Assembly: GCA_964583795.1 (NCBI GenBank)
Contig: CAZOWX010000027.1
Coordinates: 1-22,384 of the forward strand
Source: JBDTME01 sp964583795
Lineage (GTDB): Bacteria > Patescibacteriota > Microgenomatia > UBA1400 > PJMF01
Reading direction: 5' to 3'
Length of the DNA: 22,384 bases
Positions 1-7,137 of this stretch are shown one piece after another. The notes beneath the pieces were generated by a model, which was given only the letters and a program-made list of their open reading frames with translations, was not told the origin of the DNA and did not search any database. The translations under genes and the position numbers were made by a program. Position 1 is the stretch's first letter, and the number at the start of each line of letters is the position of its first letter.

Positions 1-537
1 GGCAGTTTCAAACTCCCCATCTTGGCTGATGGCAATGGGCTTTGAGTCAACAGTGACTACGGCATCAATACTCGTCTTCCCGCGAACAGTCACATTACGC
101 TCAACGGTTTGGTTTTGTTCTGGGGTAAACACCTCAAGCGAAGGTGGTTGCTGAAATCGCCAAAACAAGAGCGCTGCATACCCTAACACAATGATCACTA
201 CCACACTCAGTGAAATCATCACGGTTAGTCGTGGTCCGATCAAGCTGTGTTGACGTTTTATTTGCTTGAGATACTGTCGAGGGACAATTTTCCCCTTTTC
301 GCCAGTTTTAAAATCTCGACGAAGGAGTGCCAAAATCGTCGTCGGATCCAGTCCTAAATAGCTGGCATACGAATGTAAAAACCCTCGCACAAATGGCTCT
401 GCGGGAAGTTTTTCAAACTGATTTTCTTCAATCGCTTGTAGAAACTCAAGTCGAATTCGGGTGACTGCAGAGACCTTTTCTAAAGGAATGTGTTGCTTGA
501 GGCGATACTCGGATAAAACTTGACCAACTTTTTTCAT
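1..537 (-). CDS. RodZ-like helix-turn-helix membrane protein (partial, C-terminus off the left edge)
   Basis: An open frame of 179 codons reads from the ATG at 537 down to base 1 and continues outside the window. Residues about 1-75 form an XRE/HTH_25-like helix-turn-helix typical of RodZ, starting MKKVGQVLSEYRLKQ and including the characteristic FVRGFLHSYASYLGLDP. A basic stretch (about 85-100) precedes one membrane segment (about 104-125, TVMISLSVVVIIVLGYAALL). After it comes the start of an extracytoplasmic beta-rich or Ig-like domain (LEVFTPEQNQTVERNVTVRG). RodZ proteins are single-pass and link MreB to the cell wall machinery. In reduced genomes such proteins may have another role, so the cell-shape function is inferred. 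There is no Shine-Dalgarno; a GATAAC hexamer lies six bases before the ATG. Confidence 0.8.
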   Translation of the reverse strand, partial: MKKVGQVLSEYRLKQHIPLEKVSAVTRIRLEFLQAIEENQFEKLPAEPFVRGFLHSYASYLGLDPTTILALLRRDFKTGEKGKIVPRQYLKQIKRQHSLIGPRLTVMISLSVVVIIVLGYAALLFWRFQQPPSLEVFTPEQNQTVERNVTVRGKTSIDAVVTVDSKPIAISQDGEFETA

Positions 538-543
538 TTCGCA

Positions 544-549
544 GTTATC
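544..549 (-). promoter_or_regulatory. Possible -10 element for the RodZ-like gene
   Basis: On the minus strand GATAAC (4 of 6 matches to TATAAT) ends six bases before the ATG at 537. No convincing -35 is visible. The spacing is the same as at several other genes here and would give a leaderless or nearly leaderless mRNA. Confidence 0.25.
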
Positions 550-693
550 TTAGCAAGGTTTCAGAGGAATAGTTACTAGTGAACGACGTCTGACTAACTT
601 TGACATATTCCTAATAGTTAAGAGTTGTTGGGTTGTTGTGTGGTTGGGTTGTTATACCTTCTTGCAACAAGCAAATTCTTAATCAGAAGAACA

Positions 694-794
694 TCGTCAT
701 CCCGTTGACGCGTGCCAGTGAGGGTAAAAACGGGATCCAGAAAAATACTCCTTATGCTCAAAAAGATGGATCCCGGCCTTCGCCGGGATGACGA
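694..794. repeat. Foldback intergenic repeat, copy 1
   Basis: The ends are a perfect 11-base inverted repeat, TCGTCATCCCG at 694-704 and CGGGATGACGA at 784-794. Inside, CGGGATCCA (731-739) is inverted as TGGATCCCG (767-775), and CCCGGC/GCCGGG (772-777 with 782-787, loop CTTC) forms a strong hairpin. No coding capacity. It shares the GTCATCC...GGATGAC end motif with copies further along the window. Confidence 0.75.
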
Positions 795-867
795 ACCTTT
801 CTTTGTTTGCACATAAAAAGCGGACCCAGATATTTTTGTTAAATTCAACCATCTTGTCGAAAGTAAC

Positions 868-885
868 AACTCTAACTTTAGATCC
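868..885 (+). repeat. Short dispersed repeat AACTCTAACTTTAGATCC
   Basis: Matches 9791-9808 at 17 of 18 bases (A or G at the seventh position). At both places it ends in GATCC and adjoins a foldback-type sequence, so it may be part of the same element family. Confidence 0.5.
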
Positions 886-912
886 CGATTTGCACAGGGA
901 TGAAAGGCTTTA

Positions 913-1353
913 TTATGAAGACAATACATTCTTCACCGCAGCACCAACGCGTTTGCCATCAGCTTGGTCTTTGACCTCAGCCATCACGGCTTTCATGACC
1001 AGACCAAAGTTCGAGGTATCAGACAACGTCGATACAACTTTTCGCACAATTGCCTCAAGATCTTCATCGCTCATCTGTGCTGGTAAAAACTCTTTGACTA
1101 CTTCAAGTTTGGCGGTCTCCTCACTTACTAAATCTTCACGCCCCCCAGCTTTGAACTGTTCGATAGCCTCGGCGCGGTTTTTGACTTCTTTTTTGACTAA
1201 TGCCACAAACTCATCGTCATTCAGTTCTCGCTTCAAATCAATTTCGAGATTTTTTGCCTGCGCCATCAGAAAACGAATGGTGTCGAGTCGCACCTGATCA
1301 TGCGCTCGCATCGCATCTTTCATGAGGTTGATGAGGTTGGATCGTAGAGACAT
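913..1353 (-). CDS. yqeY: YqeY / GatB-domain protein
   Basis: A 146-residue protein, the usual size of the YqeY family (about 150). It shows the family's helical pattern: SLRSNLINLMKDAMRAHD with VRLDTIRFLMAQAKN near the N-terminus, LNDDEFVALVKKEVKNRAEA in the middle (ISEAxE-like region), and a C-terminal half resembling the tail domain of GatB (EFLPAQMSDEDLEAIVRKVV, then FGLVMKAVMAEVKDQADGKR). The family resembles the tRNA-binding tail of the glutamyl/aspartyl-tRNA amidotransferase subunit GatB. Its own function is not firmly established, though amidase activity on mischarged tRNA has been suggested. Start choice is supported by AAGGAG six bases before the ATG... the bases of that site overlap the stop codon of the upstream 132-residue gene, so the two are probably translated from one mRNA. 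Confidence 0.92.
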   Translation of the reverse strand: MSLRSNLINLMKDAMRAHDQVRLDTIRFLMAQAKNLEIDLKRELNDDEFVALVKKEVKNRAEAIEQFKAGGREDLVSEETAKLEVVKEFLPAQMSDEDLEAIVRKVVSTLSDTSNFGLVMKAVMAEVKDQADGKRVGAAVKNVLSS

Positions 1354-1358
1354 AGAAA

Positions 1359-1364
1359 CTCCTT
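1359..1364 (-). promoter_or_regulatory. Shine-Dalgarno of yqeY overlapping the upstream stop codon
   Basis: On the minus strand the stop TAA of the preceding gene (1365-1363) runs straight into GGAG, giving TAAGGAG. AAGGAG lies five bases before the yqeY ATG (1353). Ribosomes ending the upstream gene would finish on the site used to start yqeY, which suggests translational coupling. Confidence 0.7.
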
Positions 1365-1761
1365 AGTTATTATAAAAAGGTTTTGGATTTATGCCAAAAT
1401 GATCATAATTATTGTCTGGATCAACTATTGTAAGTAAGTGCTTTAGTACTATGACTCCATTAAAATTCTCTTCAATAACCTGGTAGCTTATTAGGCTTTC
1501 TACAACACTGAGAAGTTTGGTAATATTTATGCTGTATGTTTGCAAAAGAGATGTTAATTTGATCTTTTGCTCACACCAAAATCTGAAATCTTCCTCAACA
1601 GTCTGTCTCGTTTCATAAGCATCTTTATCACCATCTACAGGAAACATGTTTGGCAAACTGTCGCTGAGACTAAGAACATAGTAATAAATACCCTCAATTG
1701 TAAGATACTTTTGATCCAATTGTCGAGAAACTTGATCAAAACAATCATAAATCTCAATCAT
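1363..1761 (-). CDS. Unknown 132-residue protein upstream of yqeY
   Basis: I do not recognise this protein. It begins MIEIYDCFDQVSRQLDQKY and is probably mostly alpha-helical and cytoplasmic: no signal peptide or membrane span is visible, and residues about 56-105 alternate hydrophobic and polar residues as in helical bundles (LTSLLQTYSINITKLLSVVE). It ends in a polar, asparagine-rich tail. It is more AT-rich than mutS or yqeY (17 G/C in bases 1501-1560). No clear Shine-Dalgarno precedes the ATG. The gene is divergent from mutS (66-base gap) and its stop codon overlaps the yqeY Shine-Dalgarno. A long mutS-frame extension runs antisense across it, but the position of the yqeY site supports this gene as the real one. 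Confidence 0.6.
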   Translation of the reverse strand: MIEIYDCFDQVSRQLDQKYLTIEGIYYYVLSLSDSLPNMFPVDGDKDAYETRQTVEEDFRFWCEQKIKLTSLLQTYSINITKLLSVVESLISYQVIEENFNGVIVLKHLLTIVDPDNNYDHFGINPKPFYNN

Positions 1762-1789
1762 GACACCAGATTCTACACCCTTGTCAATC

Positions 1790-1818
1790 TTTACCCCACT
1801 GCCAAAACTTGCTATCGT
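1790..1818 (+). promoter_or_regulatory. Possible mutS promoter
   Basis: TTTACC (1790-1795) and TATCGT (1813-1818) are 17 bases apart in the 66-base gap between the divergent genes. The second box ends nine bases before the mutS ATG. Both boxes match consensus only partly. Confidence 0.25.
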
Positions 1819-1827
1819 GAGCTAGCA

Positions 1828-4413
1828 ATGAACGCAAAACTTGACCCGACTGATCAAGCCTTCCAGACTCCCATGATGCAACAGTACATGGAAATTAAGC
1901 AACAGTACCCAGACTGCTTGTTGTTTTTTCGGTTGGGTGATTTTTATGAACTCTTTTTGGAAGACGCCCAAATTGGCTCGCATGTCTTGGGCATTACTTT
2001 AACCCGTCGCTCTCGCGGCAAAGACGGCACCATTCCCATGTGTGGCGTCCCGTACCACGCTGTGGACATGTACATCCCCCGTTTGGTCGAAGCTGGGCAC
2101 AAGATTGCTATCGCTGAGCAAATCACCAATCCCAAAGACACTCCAAATTTAGTGGTGCGCAAAGTGATTCGAGTCATTACTGCTGGCACTCTACTTGATG
2201 GTCGGGGTGTCAACGACAAAGAGTCAAACTGGGTCTGCGCGGTGTTTGTGCACAAAAAAATAGTGAACTTAAGCTTTGCCGATATTGCCACTGGTCAATT
2301 TTTGGTCACCACTGTCCCAACGACTGGACTCAATGACGTGCTGCATCGATTTCGTCCCAAAGAAATTATCATGAGTGAAAATCAGTACAACTCGCCCAAA
2401 CTACTTGGGTGTGTTGGTCAATTAGCCAACACCAACATCGCACCATTTCTTGATTGGGACAGTTGGTACACTCGCGCCAAAAACGCACTTGAAGATCATT
2501 TTCAAGTCAAAACACTGCGTGGATTTGGACTGAGCGATACGGATGAGATTGCAATCGCCGGAGTATTACTGGGCTATCTTACCTATACTCAACAAGGCAA
2601 CATCAGTCACATTAAAAAAGTCGAACGATTGGAAGACTCTGAATTTTTACAGCTCGATGCCACCACAATAGAAAGCCTCGAACTATTTGTCTCAACCATG
2701 GATAAAAGTTCTGAAGGCAGTGTGTTTAACACCATTGATAAAACACTGACCACCATGGGATCGCGATTACTCAAAGAGTGGCTGATCCACCCATTGGCTC
2801 AAATTCCTGCACTGCAGCATCGACACCACGATGTAGAGATATTGTTTAACCAGCCAACACAGCTCTCTGAACTTCGCACCCTACTCAATGACATTGTGGA
2901 TATTGAGCGATTACTGGCTAAACTCTCGGTCGGAATTGGTAACGCCCGCGATTTAATCAGCCTCAAACAAGCGCTGAAACTCAGCGAACAGGTATTATCC
3001 CAATTACAAAACGAAACGTGGGAAAGTTTTGCCATTACTCCACATTTAGGAAAAACAACAGCTGCGATAAATCTGATCGAAGAATGGATTTTGGAAGATC
3101 CACGCGGCATTACCAAAGAAGGCGGCATGATCCGACCAGCGGTCAACTCGCAACTGCAAGAACTGCAACATATTTTTTCTCATACCACCGATTGGCTCGC
3201 TGAGTTTGAAGCCACAGAGCGACAACGTACAGGCATCCCAACGCTCAAAGTGGGTGAAAATAGTGTGTTTGGTTTTTATATTGAAGTCAGTCGTGCTCAC
3301 AGCACTGCCATCAAAACTGAGTTTGGCTACGAGCGCAAACAAACTTTGGTGAATGCTGAGCGATTCATTACTGCTGAGCTGAAAGAAAAGGAAAAAGTTG
3401 CGCTCAGTGCTCGTGAATCCATTTATCAACTCGAATTTGAACTGTTCGAACAAGTCGTCAAAAACCTGCTCGAACACACCATTGCTATCCAAAATTTGGC
3501 ACAGTTAATTGCTCAAATCGATTGTCTCAGTTCGCTGGCCCAACTCGCCTTAGAGAAAAAATATGTCAAACCAACTTTGACTTCAGACAAAGCACTTTCA
3601 ATCGAGAATGGTCGTCATCCGGTAGTCGAACATTTTATCGGTAACACTTTTGTTCCCAACCCCACCCACTTAACAGAACAAAAGCGTTTTTTACTGTTAA
3701 CCGGTCCAAATATGGCCGGAAAATCCACCTACATTCGCCAAGTCGCGCTGATTATTTTGTTAGCACACATTGGCTCTTTTGTGCCCGCCGATCACGCTAT
3801 TATTCCACTGTGTGATCGCATTTTTGCACGTATCGGAGCTTCGGATGCACTGCATAAAGGTCTATCTACCTTTATGGTAGAGATGACTGAAACAGCTCGG
3901 ATTTTGCACCATTTGACTGAAAAAAGTGTGGTCATCTTTGACGAAATTGGTCGTGGCACTGGGACACAAGATGGTATGAGTATCGCGCAAGCCATTGCTG
4001 AGTATGTCGCCACAGTCCCCACTCATCCATTCATTTTCTTTGCTACGCATTATCATGAACTGGCCAACTTGAGCACAACACATAGCGTGATCAAAAATGC
4101 CTCCATGGCTGTTAGTGTCCACAAAGGGCAAGTGATTTTTTTACGAACAATAATTGATGGCAGCACAGATGAAAGTTTTGGGATTGAAGTGGCCCGACAG
4201 GCAGGCATTCCCCAAAGCGTCATTCGCCGCGCTGATCAGATCAAACGAGAACTAAAAGCACTTTCATTATCCCAAGCAGGAAAAAATACTGATGCAGATC
4301 AGAAAACTGAAATGATCACTGAACTGATAACTCTCAATCTCGATGACTTCACCCCCAAACAAGCATGGAAAAAGTTGGAAGAGTGGCAGGAGAAAATAAA
4401 AAATCAGGTATAA
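1828..4413 (+). CDS. mutS: DNA mismatch repair protein MutS
   Basis: 861 residues, close to the usual length of MutS1 (about 850-880). It recognises base mismatches and small loops in DNA and recruits MutL using ATP. Visible features: the mismatch-reading motif GDFYELF at 37-43 (F39 and E41 correspond to the phenylalanine wedge and glutamate), core and lever domains, the Walker A motif GPNMAGKST at 626-634, STFMVEMTE (signature region), and Walker B VVIFDEIGRGT with D705 and E706. A C-terminal tail contains a helical region (ITLNLDDFTPKQAWKKLEEW), as in full MutS. The frame is open upstream to 1567, but homology begins at about ATG 1828 (MNAKLDPTDQ, then TPMMQQYMEIK), so that start is chosen. 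It lies seven bases before an unknown gene and 1.2 kb before mutL. Confidence 0.97.
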   Translation: MNAKLDPTDQAFQTPMMQQYMEIKQQYPDCLLFFRLGDFYELFLEDAQIGSHVLGITLTRRSRGKDGTIPMCGVPYHAVDMYIPRLVEAGHKIAIAEQITNPKDTPNLVVRKVIRVITAGTLLDGRGVNDKESNWVCAVFVHKKIVNLSFADIATGQFLVTTVPTTGLNDVLHRFRPKEIIMSENQYNSPKLLGCVGQLANTNIAPFLDWDSWYTRAKNALEDHFQVKTLRGFGLSDTDEIAIAGVLLGYLTYTQQGNISHIKKVERLEDSEFLQLDATTIESLELFVSTMDKSSEGSVFNTIDKTLTTMGSRLLKEWLIHPLAQIPALQHRHHDVEILFNQPTQLSELRTLLNDIVDIERLLAKLSVGIGNARDLISLKQALKLSEQVLSQLQNETWESFAITPHLGKTTAAINLIEEWILEDPRGITKEGGMIRPAVNSQLQELQHIFSHTTDWLAEFEATERQRTGIPTLKVGENSVFGFYIEVSRAHSTAIKTEFGYERKQTLVNAERFITAELKEKEKVALSARESIYQLEFELFEQVVKNLLEHTIAIQNLAQLIAQIDCLSSLAQLALEKKYVKPTLTSDKALSIENGRHPVVEHFIGNTFVPNPTHLTEQKRFLLLTGPNMAGKSTYIRQVALIILLAHIGSFVPADHAIIPLCDRIFARIGASDALHKGLSTFMVEMTETARILHHLTEKSVVIFDEIGRGTGTQDGMSIAQAIAEYVATVPTHPFIFFATHYHELANLSTTHSVIKNASMAVSVHKGQVIFLRTIIDGSTDESFGIEVARQAGIPQSVIRRADQIKRELKALSLSQAGKNTDADQKTEMITELITLNLDDFTPKQAWKKLEEWQEKIKNQV

Positions 4414-4414
4414 T
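4409..4414 (+). promoter_or_regulatory. Perfect -10 box directly before the 306-residue gene
   Basis: TATAAT overlaps the mutS stop codon and ends six bases before the ATG at 4421. No good -35 is found at 16-18 bases. If used, transcription would begin at or next to the ATG. Confidence 0.4.
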
Positions 4415-4420
4415 AAACGA

Positions 4421-5341
4421 ATGAACAACGATTTTATTGAATCCATAAATGACATCGAGATTTTGATCAAAAATGCTGGTTCATTGGGAATTGGTGGCGA
4501 GTTGTTGGAAAACCTGCAAAAAGGTGTTTTATTAGAATCAAACAATCAGGTTGGAAGTACGAATATAAAGGAAAAAGATAAAAAAAATGAAGTAGAGCTA
4601 GTTGCAAAGGAACTTCTAGAATTTCTTCAAGAACATGCCATCATCGGGTCAGTTTCAAGCAAATTTCCTCAACAGTTTTCAATAAGAGGTCATGTCTATG
4701 AAACTGCTGCAAACTATTCATTTGATAGTATTGACTTCCTTGGTTCTGGTTGGGTAATTAAGAAGAGTGTACAAGGTTTAGCAGAATATTCAGTCGCTTA
4801 CCTAGACAACTCCGCAGACTTTCTAACTTTAATAAATGGACTGGAAAACTCGATACGCGTGAGAAAAGATTCTGATGGCGAAGTTTCACTTAGAACAATC
4901 TGGATTTCAACCGATTATCTACCACCAAATACTTTATTAAACCTAGTAAGGCGGGAACAGTTTCAAGCCAAGATAAGGCCAACATCCAATAGACAGCTAA
5001 AGGGTTCTCCCAATATTGAGTACTGCTTAATTACTATAGGACAAATGCAACCCTACTCAGAAAATGTAGAAAGCCAAGGTCGCTTAGGGATGCCTATCCC
5101 ATTATATTTATTTATGGTCATTCCTTCAGAAAAAGTAGATGATTTTATGCAATTATTTAAAAAACTAATGAAAGCTAAAAAAATATCTGCATTAACAAAT
5201 ATTCTTTTAGACAATAATGTTTCCCAGAAACATAATGTCGGCGGGAAAGTTGAAGAGGGTGATGAAAAAAAGGTAGTGTTGCTCGAACCTAACATTGTGA
5301 ATGTCGTCTCAAACGGAAACATCACTTCTCGGAGTATTTGA
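4421..5341 (+). CDS. Unknown 306-residue protein between mutS and mutL
   Basis: Not recognised. It appears soluble: there is no signal peptide or membrane span. Residues about 1-60 are helical and end in a highly charged linker (NIKEKDKKNEVE). The middle (about 75-240) looks like a mixed alpha/beta domain with segments such as FDSIDFLGSGWVIKKSVQGL, LRTIWISTDYLPPNTLLNLV and PIPLYLFMVIPSEKVDDFMQ. The last 40 residues are polar and may be disordered. Base composition differs sharply from mutS: bases 4561-4620 hold 17 G/C and 5161-5220 only 12, against 27-37 in two sampled mutS lines. The gene starts seven bases after mutS with no Shine-Dalgarno but with TATAAT just before it, so it may be transcribed on its own or with mutS. 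Its place suggests an insertion rather than a repair function. Confidence 0.65.
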   Translation: MNNDFIESINDIEILIKNAGSLGIGGELLENLQKGVLLESNNQVGSTNIKEKDKKNEVELVAKELLEFLQEHAIIGSVSSKFPQQFSIRGHVYETAANYSFDSIDFLGSGWVIKKSVQGLAEYSVAYLDNSADFLTLINGLENSIRVRKDSDGEVSLRTIWISTDYLPPNTLLNLVRREQFQAKIRPTSNRQLKGSPNIEYCLITIGQMQPYSENVESQGRLGMPIPLYLFMVIPSEKVDDFMQLFKKLMKAKKISALTNILLDNNVSQKHNVGGKVEEGDEKKVVLLEPNIVNVVSNGNITSRSI

Positions 5342-5432
5342 TGAGACAGAGTGTTCTTTCTGGATTCTAGCCTGCATATCGAAGAGGGAGACGATTAAAG
5401 TGAAATTGAATCTTTAAACAAACATTGATATC

Positions 5433-5457
5433 AACTCCTCACTTATTTGAGTTTTTT
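5433..5457 (+). terminator. Weak terminator-like stem with T-run after the 306-residue gene
   Basis: AACTC (5433-5437) pairs with GAGTT (5449-5453) over an 11-base loop, followed by more T to 5457. Only five base pairs, so weak. The 14-base part TATTTGAGTTTTTT (5444-5457) is identical to 15916-15929. Confidence 0.3.
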
Positions 5458-5487
5458 GTATTCACAAAACTATTTCAGATGTTACTA

Positions 5488-5503
5488 CCTACCGGCAGGT
5501 AGG
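5488..5503. repeat. Small perfect hairpin CCTACC-GGCA-GGTAGG
   Basis: A six-base inverted repeat (5488-5493 with 5498-5503) with a four-base loop, 120 bases before mutL. It is not followed by a T-run, so it is not a terminator; role unknown. Confidence 0.55.
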
Positions 5504-5579
5504 CTCTCAGTTAAACGCAGAGGAATGACTCAACAACACAATTACGTGGCAAGCTAGCAACTTTCCATCGTTCCTTAAC

Positions 5580-5606
5580 TTGACCTTTCCTGATAATCTC
5601 GATACT
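5580..5606 (+). promoter_or_regulatory. Possible mutL promoter
   Basis: TTGACC (5580-5585, five of six matches) and GATACT (5601-5606, four of six) are separated by 15 bases, shorter than the usual 16-18. It would start a short leader before the mutL ATG at 5624. Confidence 0.3.
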
Positions 5607-5623
5607 CTTGGTGAACTATCAGT

Positions 5624-7105
5624 ATGTCCCACATTCACCGCCTTCCACCACACGTGATTAACCACATTGCTGCGGGAGAGGTGATCGAGCAACCAGTTTC
5701 TGTCGTTAAAGAGTTGATTGAGAATGCGCTGGACGCTGGGGCTTCACGTATCGAGGTAGACTTACTGCATGGAGGACGAGAGCGCATCACAGTCAGTGAT
5801 AATGGCCATGGGATCGAGCATACGAGCGTGCCGCTTTTATTCGAACGCTATGCAACAAGTAAATTCAACGACTTAAACGATTTTTCAACACTGAAATCAC
5901 TCGGGTTTCGTGGCGAAGCATTATTCTCAATTATGAATGCAGCTGACGTGACGGTTATTTCTCGATCCTATCGTGAACCGGAAGGGACGTGGATCAGAAC
6001 GCACAACGGCAAGGTAGAGGAAGTGCGGCCAATTGGGTGTCGAGTCGGGACGATGTTTATGATTGATCATCTGTTTGCACAGTTTCCAGTACGCAAACTT
6101 ACAATGGAAGTCAAAAAAAATACCCAACAAATCAAGCAGCTGATCTCACGCTACGCCCTTGCCTATCCAGCAGTGAGCTTTGTACTAAAGCACAACAATA
6201 CGATTTTATTAGCTTTTTTTGACCAAGAAGATAGCGTCGATCGGATTGTAAAACACTGGGAGTTGCCCAAAACCCAAGTGTTTGAGCTCAGTGCAACGCA
6301 CGATGACTGGCGATTCACTACTTGGTTATCGCATCCCAAATCATTTGCCACACATAAACGGCATCAATTGCTGGTGATCAATGAGCGTCCAGTGGAAATG
6401 AGTGCACTTCACCAAACGATTGAGAAGAGTCTGAAAACATTCACTCATGCTGGAAAACATCCTCAGTACGTTTTTCTACTGGAAATTGCGCCGCAGCTGC
6501 TCGATGTGAATATTCACCCGCAAAAACTCACCGTCACCATTGCCGATCAGGAGCGCATCTTTGATGAGATTTGCCATCGCTTGGAACAAGCACTTGAGCA
6601 AATACTTCCCAGTGAGCTACGATTCTCAGCTGACGAGTTATTTTCCCAATCTTCATCTGAAACGTGGTCGGTCAAAGAACCCACTGCGCTCTATCTGGCT
6701 GGTCCGTTCATTCAGCTGGATAACACCTTTATTATTACTCCCACACAAGATGGGTTTTTGCTGATTGATCAGCATGCTGCCGATGAGAGACTCTGGTACA
6801 ACTCACTACTACAGAATAAGACATTATTGAGTGAAGTAGAACAAGAAATTAGTGCTGACTGCCAACAAGAGCTGGATGACGATGTCTATCAACATAGCTT
6901 TGAGAGGGAGATCAACGCGCGGATCGCTACCATCAGTTGTCATCAAGCGATTCGGGCTGGTCAAAAACTGTCCCAAGAAGAAATGCGCACACTGGTGCAA
7001 GATGTGATTGATGGCGGGAATGAAACCCTCGTCTGCCCACATGGCAGACCGACTCATATTGTGATTAGCAAAGCACAGTTGGAGGGAGTGTTTCGGAGGA
7101 GGTGA
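5624..7105 (+). CDS. mutL: DNA mismatch repair protein MutL, compact form
   Basis: 493 residues, clearly shorter than typical MutL (about 600-650). MutL couples mismatch recognition by MutS to strand removal. The N-terminal GHKL ATPase is complete: ELIENALDAG at 30-39 (E33 general base, N34 metal), DNGHG at 59-63, GFRGEAL at 94-100, then the transducer domain with LDVNIHPQKLTV. The linker is very short (about 330-360). The C-terminal domain keeps DQHAADE (382-388), SCHQAIRA (438-445) and CPHGRP (471-476), motifs of endonuclease-type MutL. However, the last glutamate of DQHA-x2-E-x4-E is N393, and only about 50 residues separate the first and second motifs where about 100 are usual. The regulatory subdomain therefore seems lost. 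The start at ATG 5624 fits the conserved N-terminus (IHRLPPHVINHIAAGEV). Confidence 0.95.
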   Translation: MSHIHRLPPHVINHIAAGEVIEQPVSVVKELIENALDAGASRIEVDLLHGGRERITVSDNGHGIEHTSVPLLFERYATSKFNDLNDFSTLKSLGFRGEALFSIMNAADVTVISRSYREPEGTWIRTHNGKVEEVRPIGCRVGTMFMIDHLFAQFPVRKLTMEVKKNTQQIKQLISRYALAYPAVSFVLKHNNTILLAFFDQEDSVDRIVKHWELPKTQVFELSATHDDWRFTTWLSHPKSFATHKRHQLLVINERPVEMSALHQTIEKSLKTFTHAGKHPQYVFLLEIAPQLLDVNIHPQKLTVTIADQERIFDEICHRLEQALEQILPSELRFSADELFSQSSSETWSVKEPTALYLAGPFIQLDNTFIITPTQDGFLLIDQHAADERLWYNSLLQNKTLLSEVEQEISADCQQELDDDVYQHSFEREINARIATISCHQAIRAGQKLSQEEMRTLVQDVIDGGNETLVCPHGRPTHIVISKAQLEGVFRRR

Positions 7106-7137
7106 ACTCTAACCAAATTTTCAGTGCTAAAATGCAA

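Larger units (their letters stand above)
538..912. other. Intergenic spacer with simple repeats and foldback repeat, no gene
   Basis: This 375-base gap lies between yqeY and the RodZ-like gene, both on the minus strand. It holds a low-complexity GTTG/GGTTG tract (about 624-655), a 101-base foldback element (694-794) and an 18-base sequence at 868-885 that recurs at 9791-9808. Open frames crossing it have no Shine-Dalgarno and overlap the repeat, so I call no gene. No T-tract terminator is evident after yqeY, only a short stem ATCCC/GGGAT (minus-strand reading) without a T-run. Confidence 0.7.
5342..5623 (+). other. Spacer before mutL with short hairpins, no gene
   Basis: This 282-base gap holds a weak terminator-like stem (5433-5457), a 6-bp hairpin (5488-5503) and a possible mutL promoter (5580-5606). 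I see no tRNA, no T-box sequence and no supported open frame. Confidence 0.55.

Noticed and set aside
624..655. G-rich tract as a G-quadruplex or CRISPR-like repeat
   Set aside because: Only two GGG runs plus shorter ones and no spacer-repeat layout; simple sequence is enough.
618..929. 103-codon minus-strand frame in the spacer after yqeY
   Set aside because: Runs through the palindromic repeat and low-complexity tract and overlaps the end of yqeY; no ribosome site.
788..1297. 169-codon plus-strand frame antisense to yqeY
   Set aside because: Serine/threonine-rich shadow of the yqeY gene, which has clear homology and a Shine-Dalgarno.
1567..1827. 87-codon N-terminal extension of mutS
   Set aside because: Not homologous to MutS, antisense to the 132-residue gene, and the conserved N-terminus begins at 1828.
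3046..3492. 148-codon minus-strand frame inside mutS
   Set aside because: Shadow of a well-conserved gene with no expression signals.
5342..5623. Possible T-box or other riboswitch before mutL
   Set aside because: No T-box sequence or other known aptamer core found; only small hairpins.
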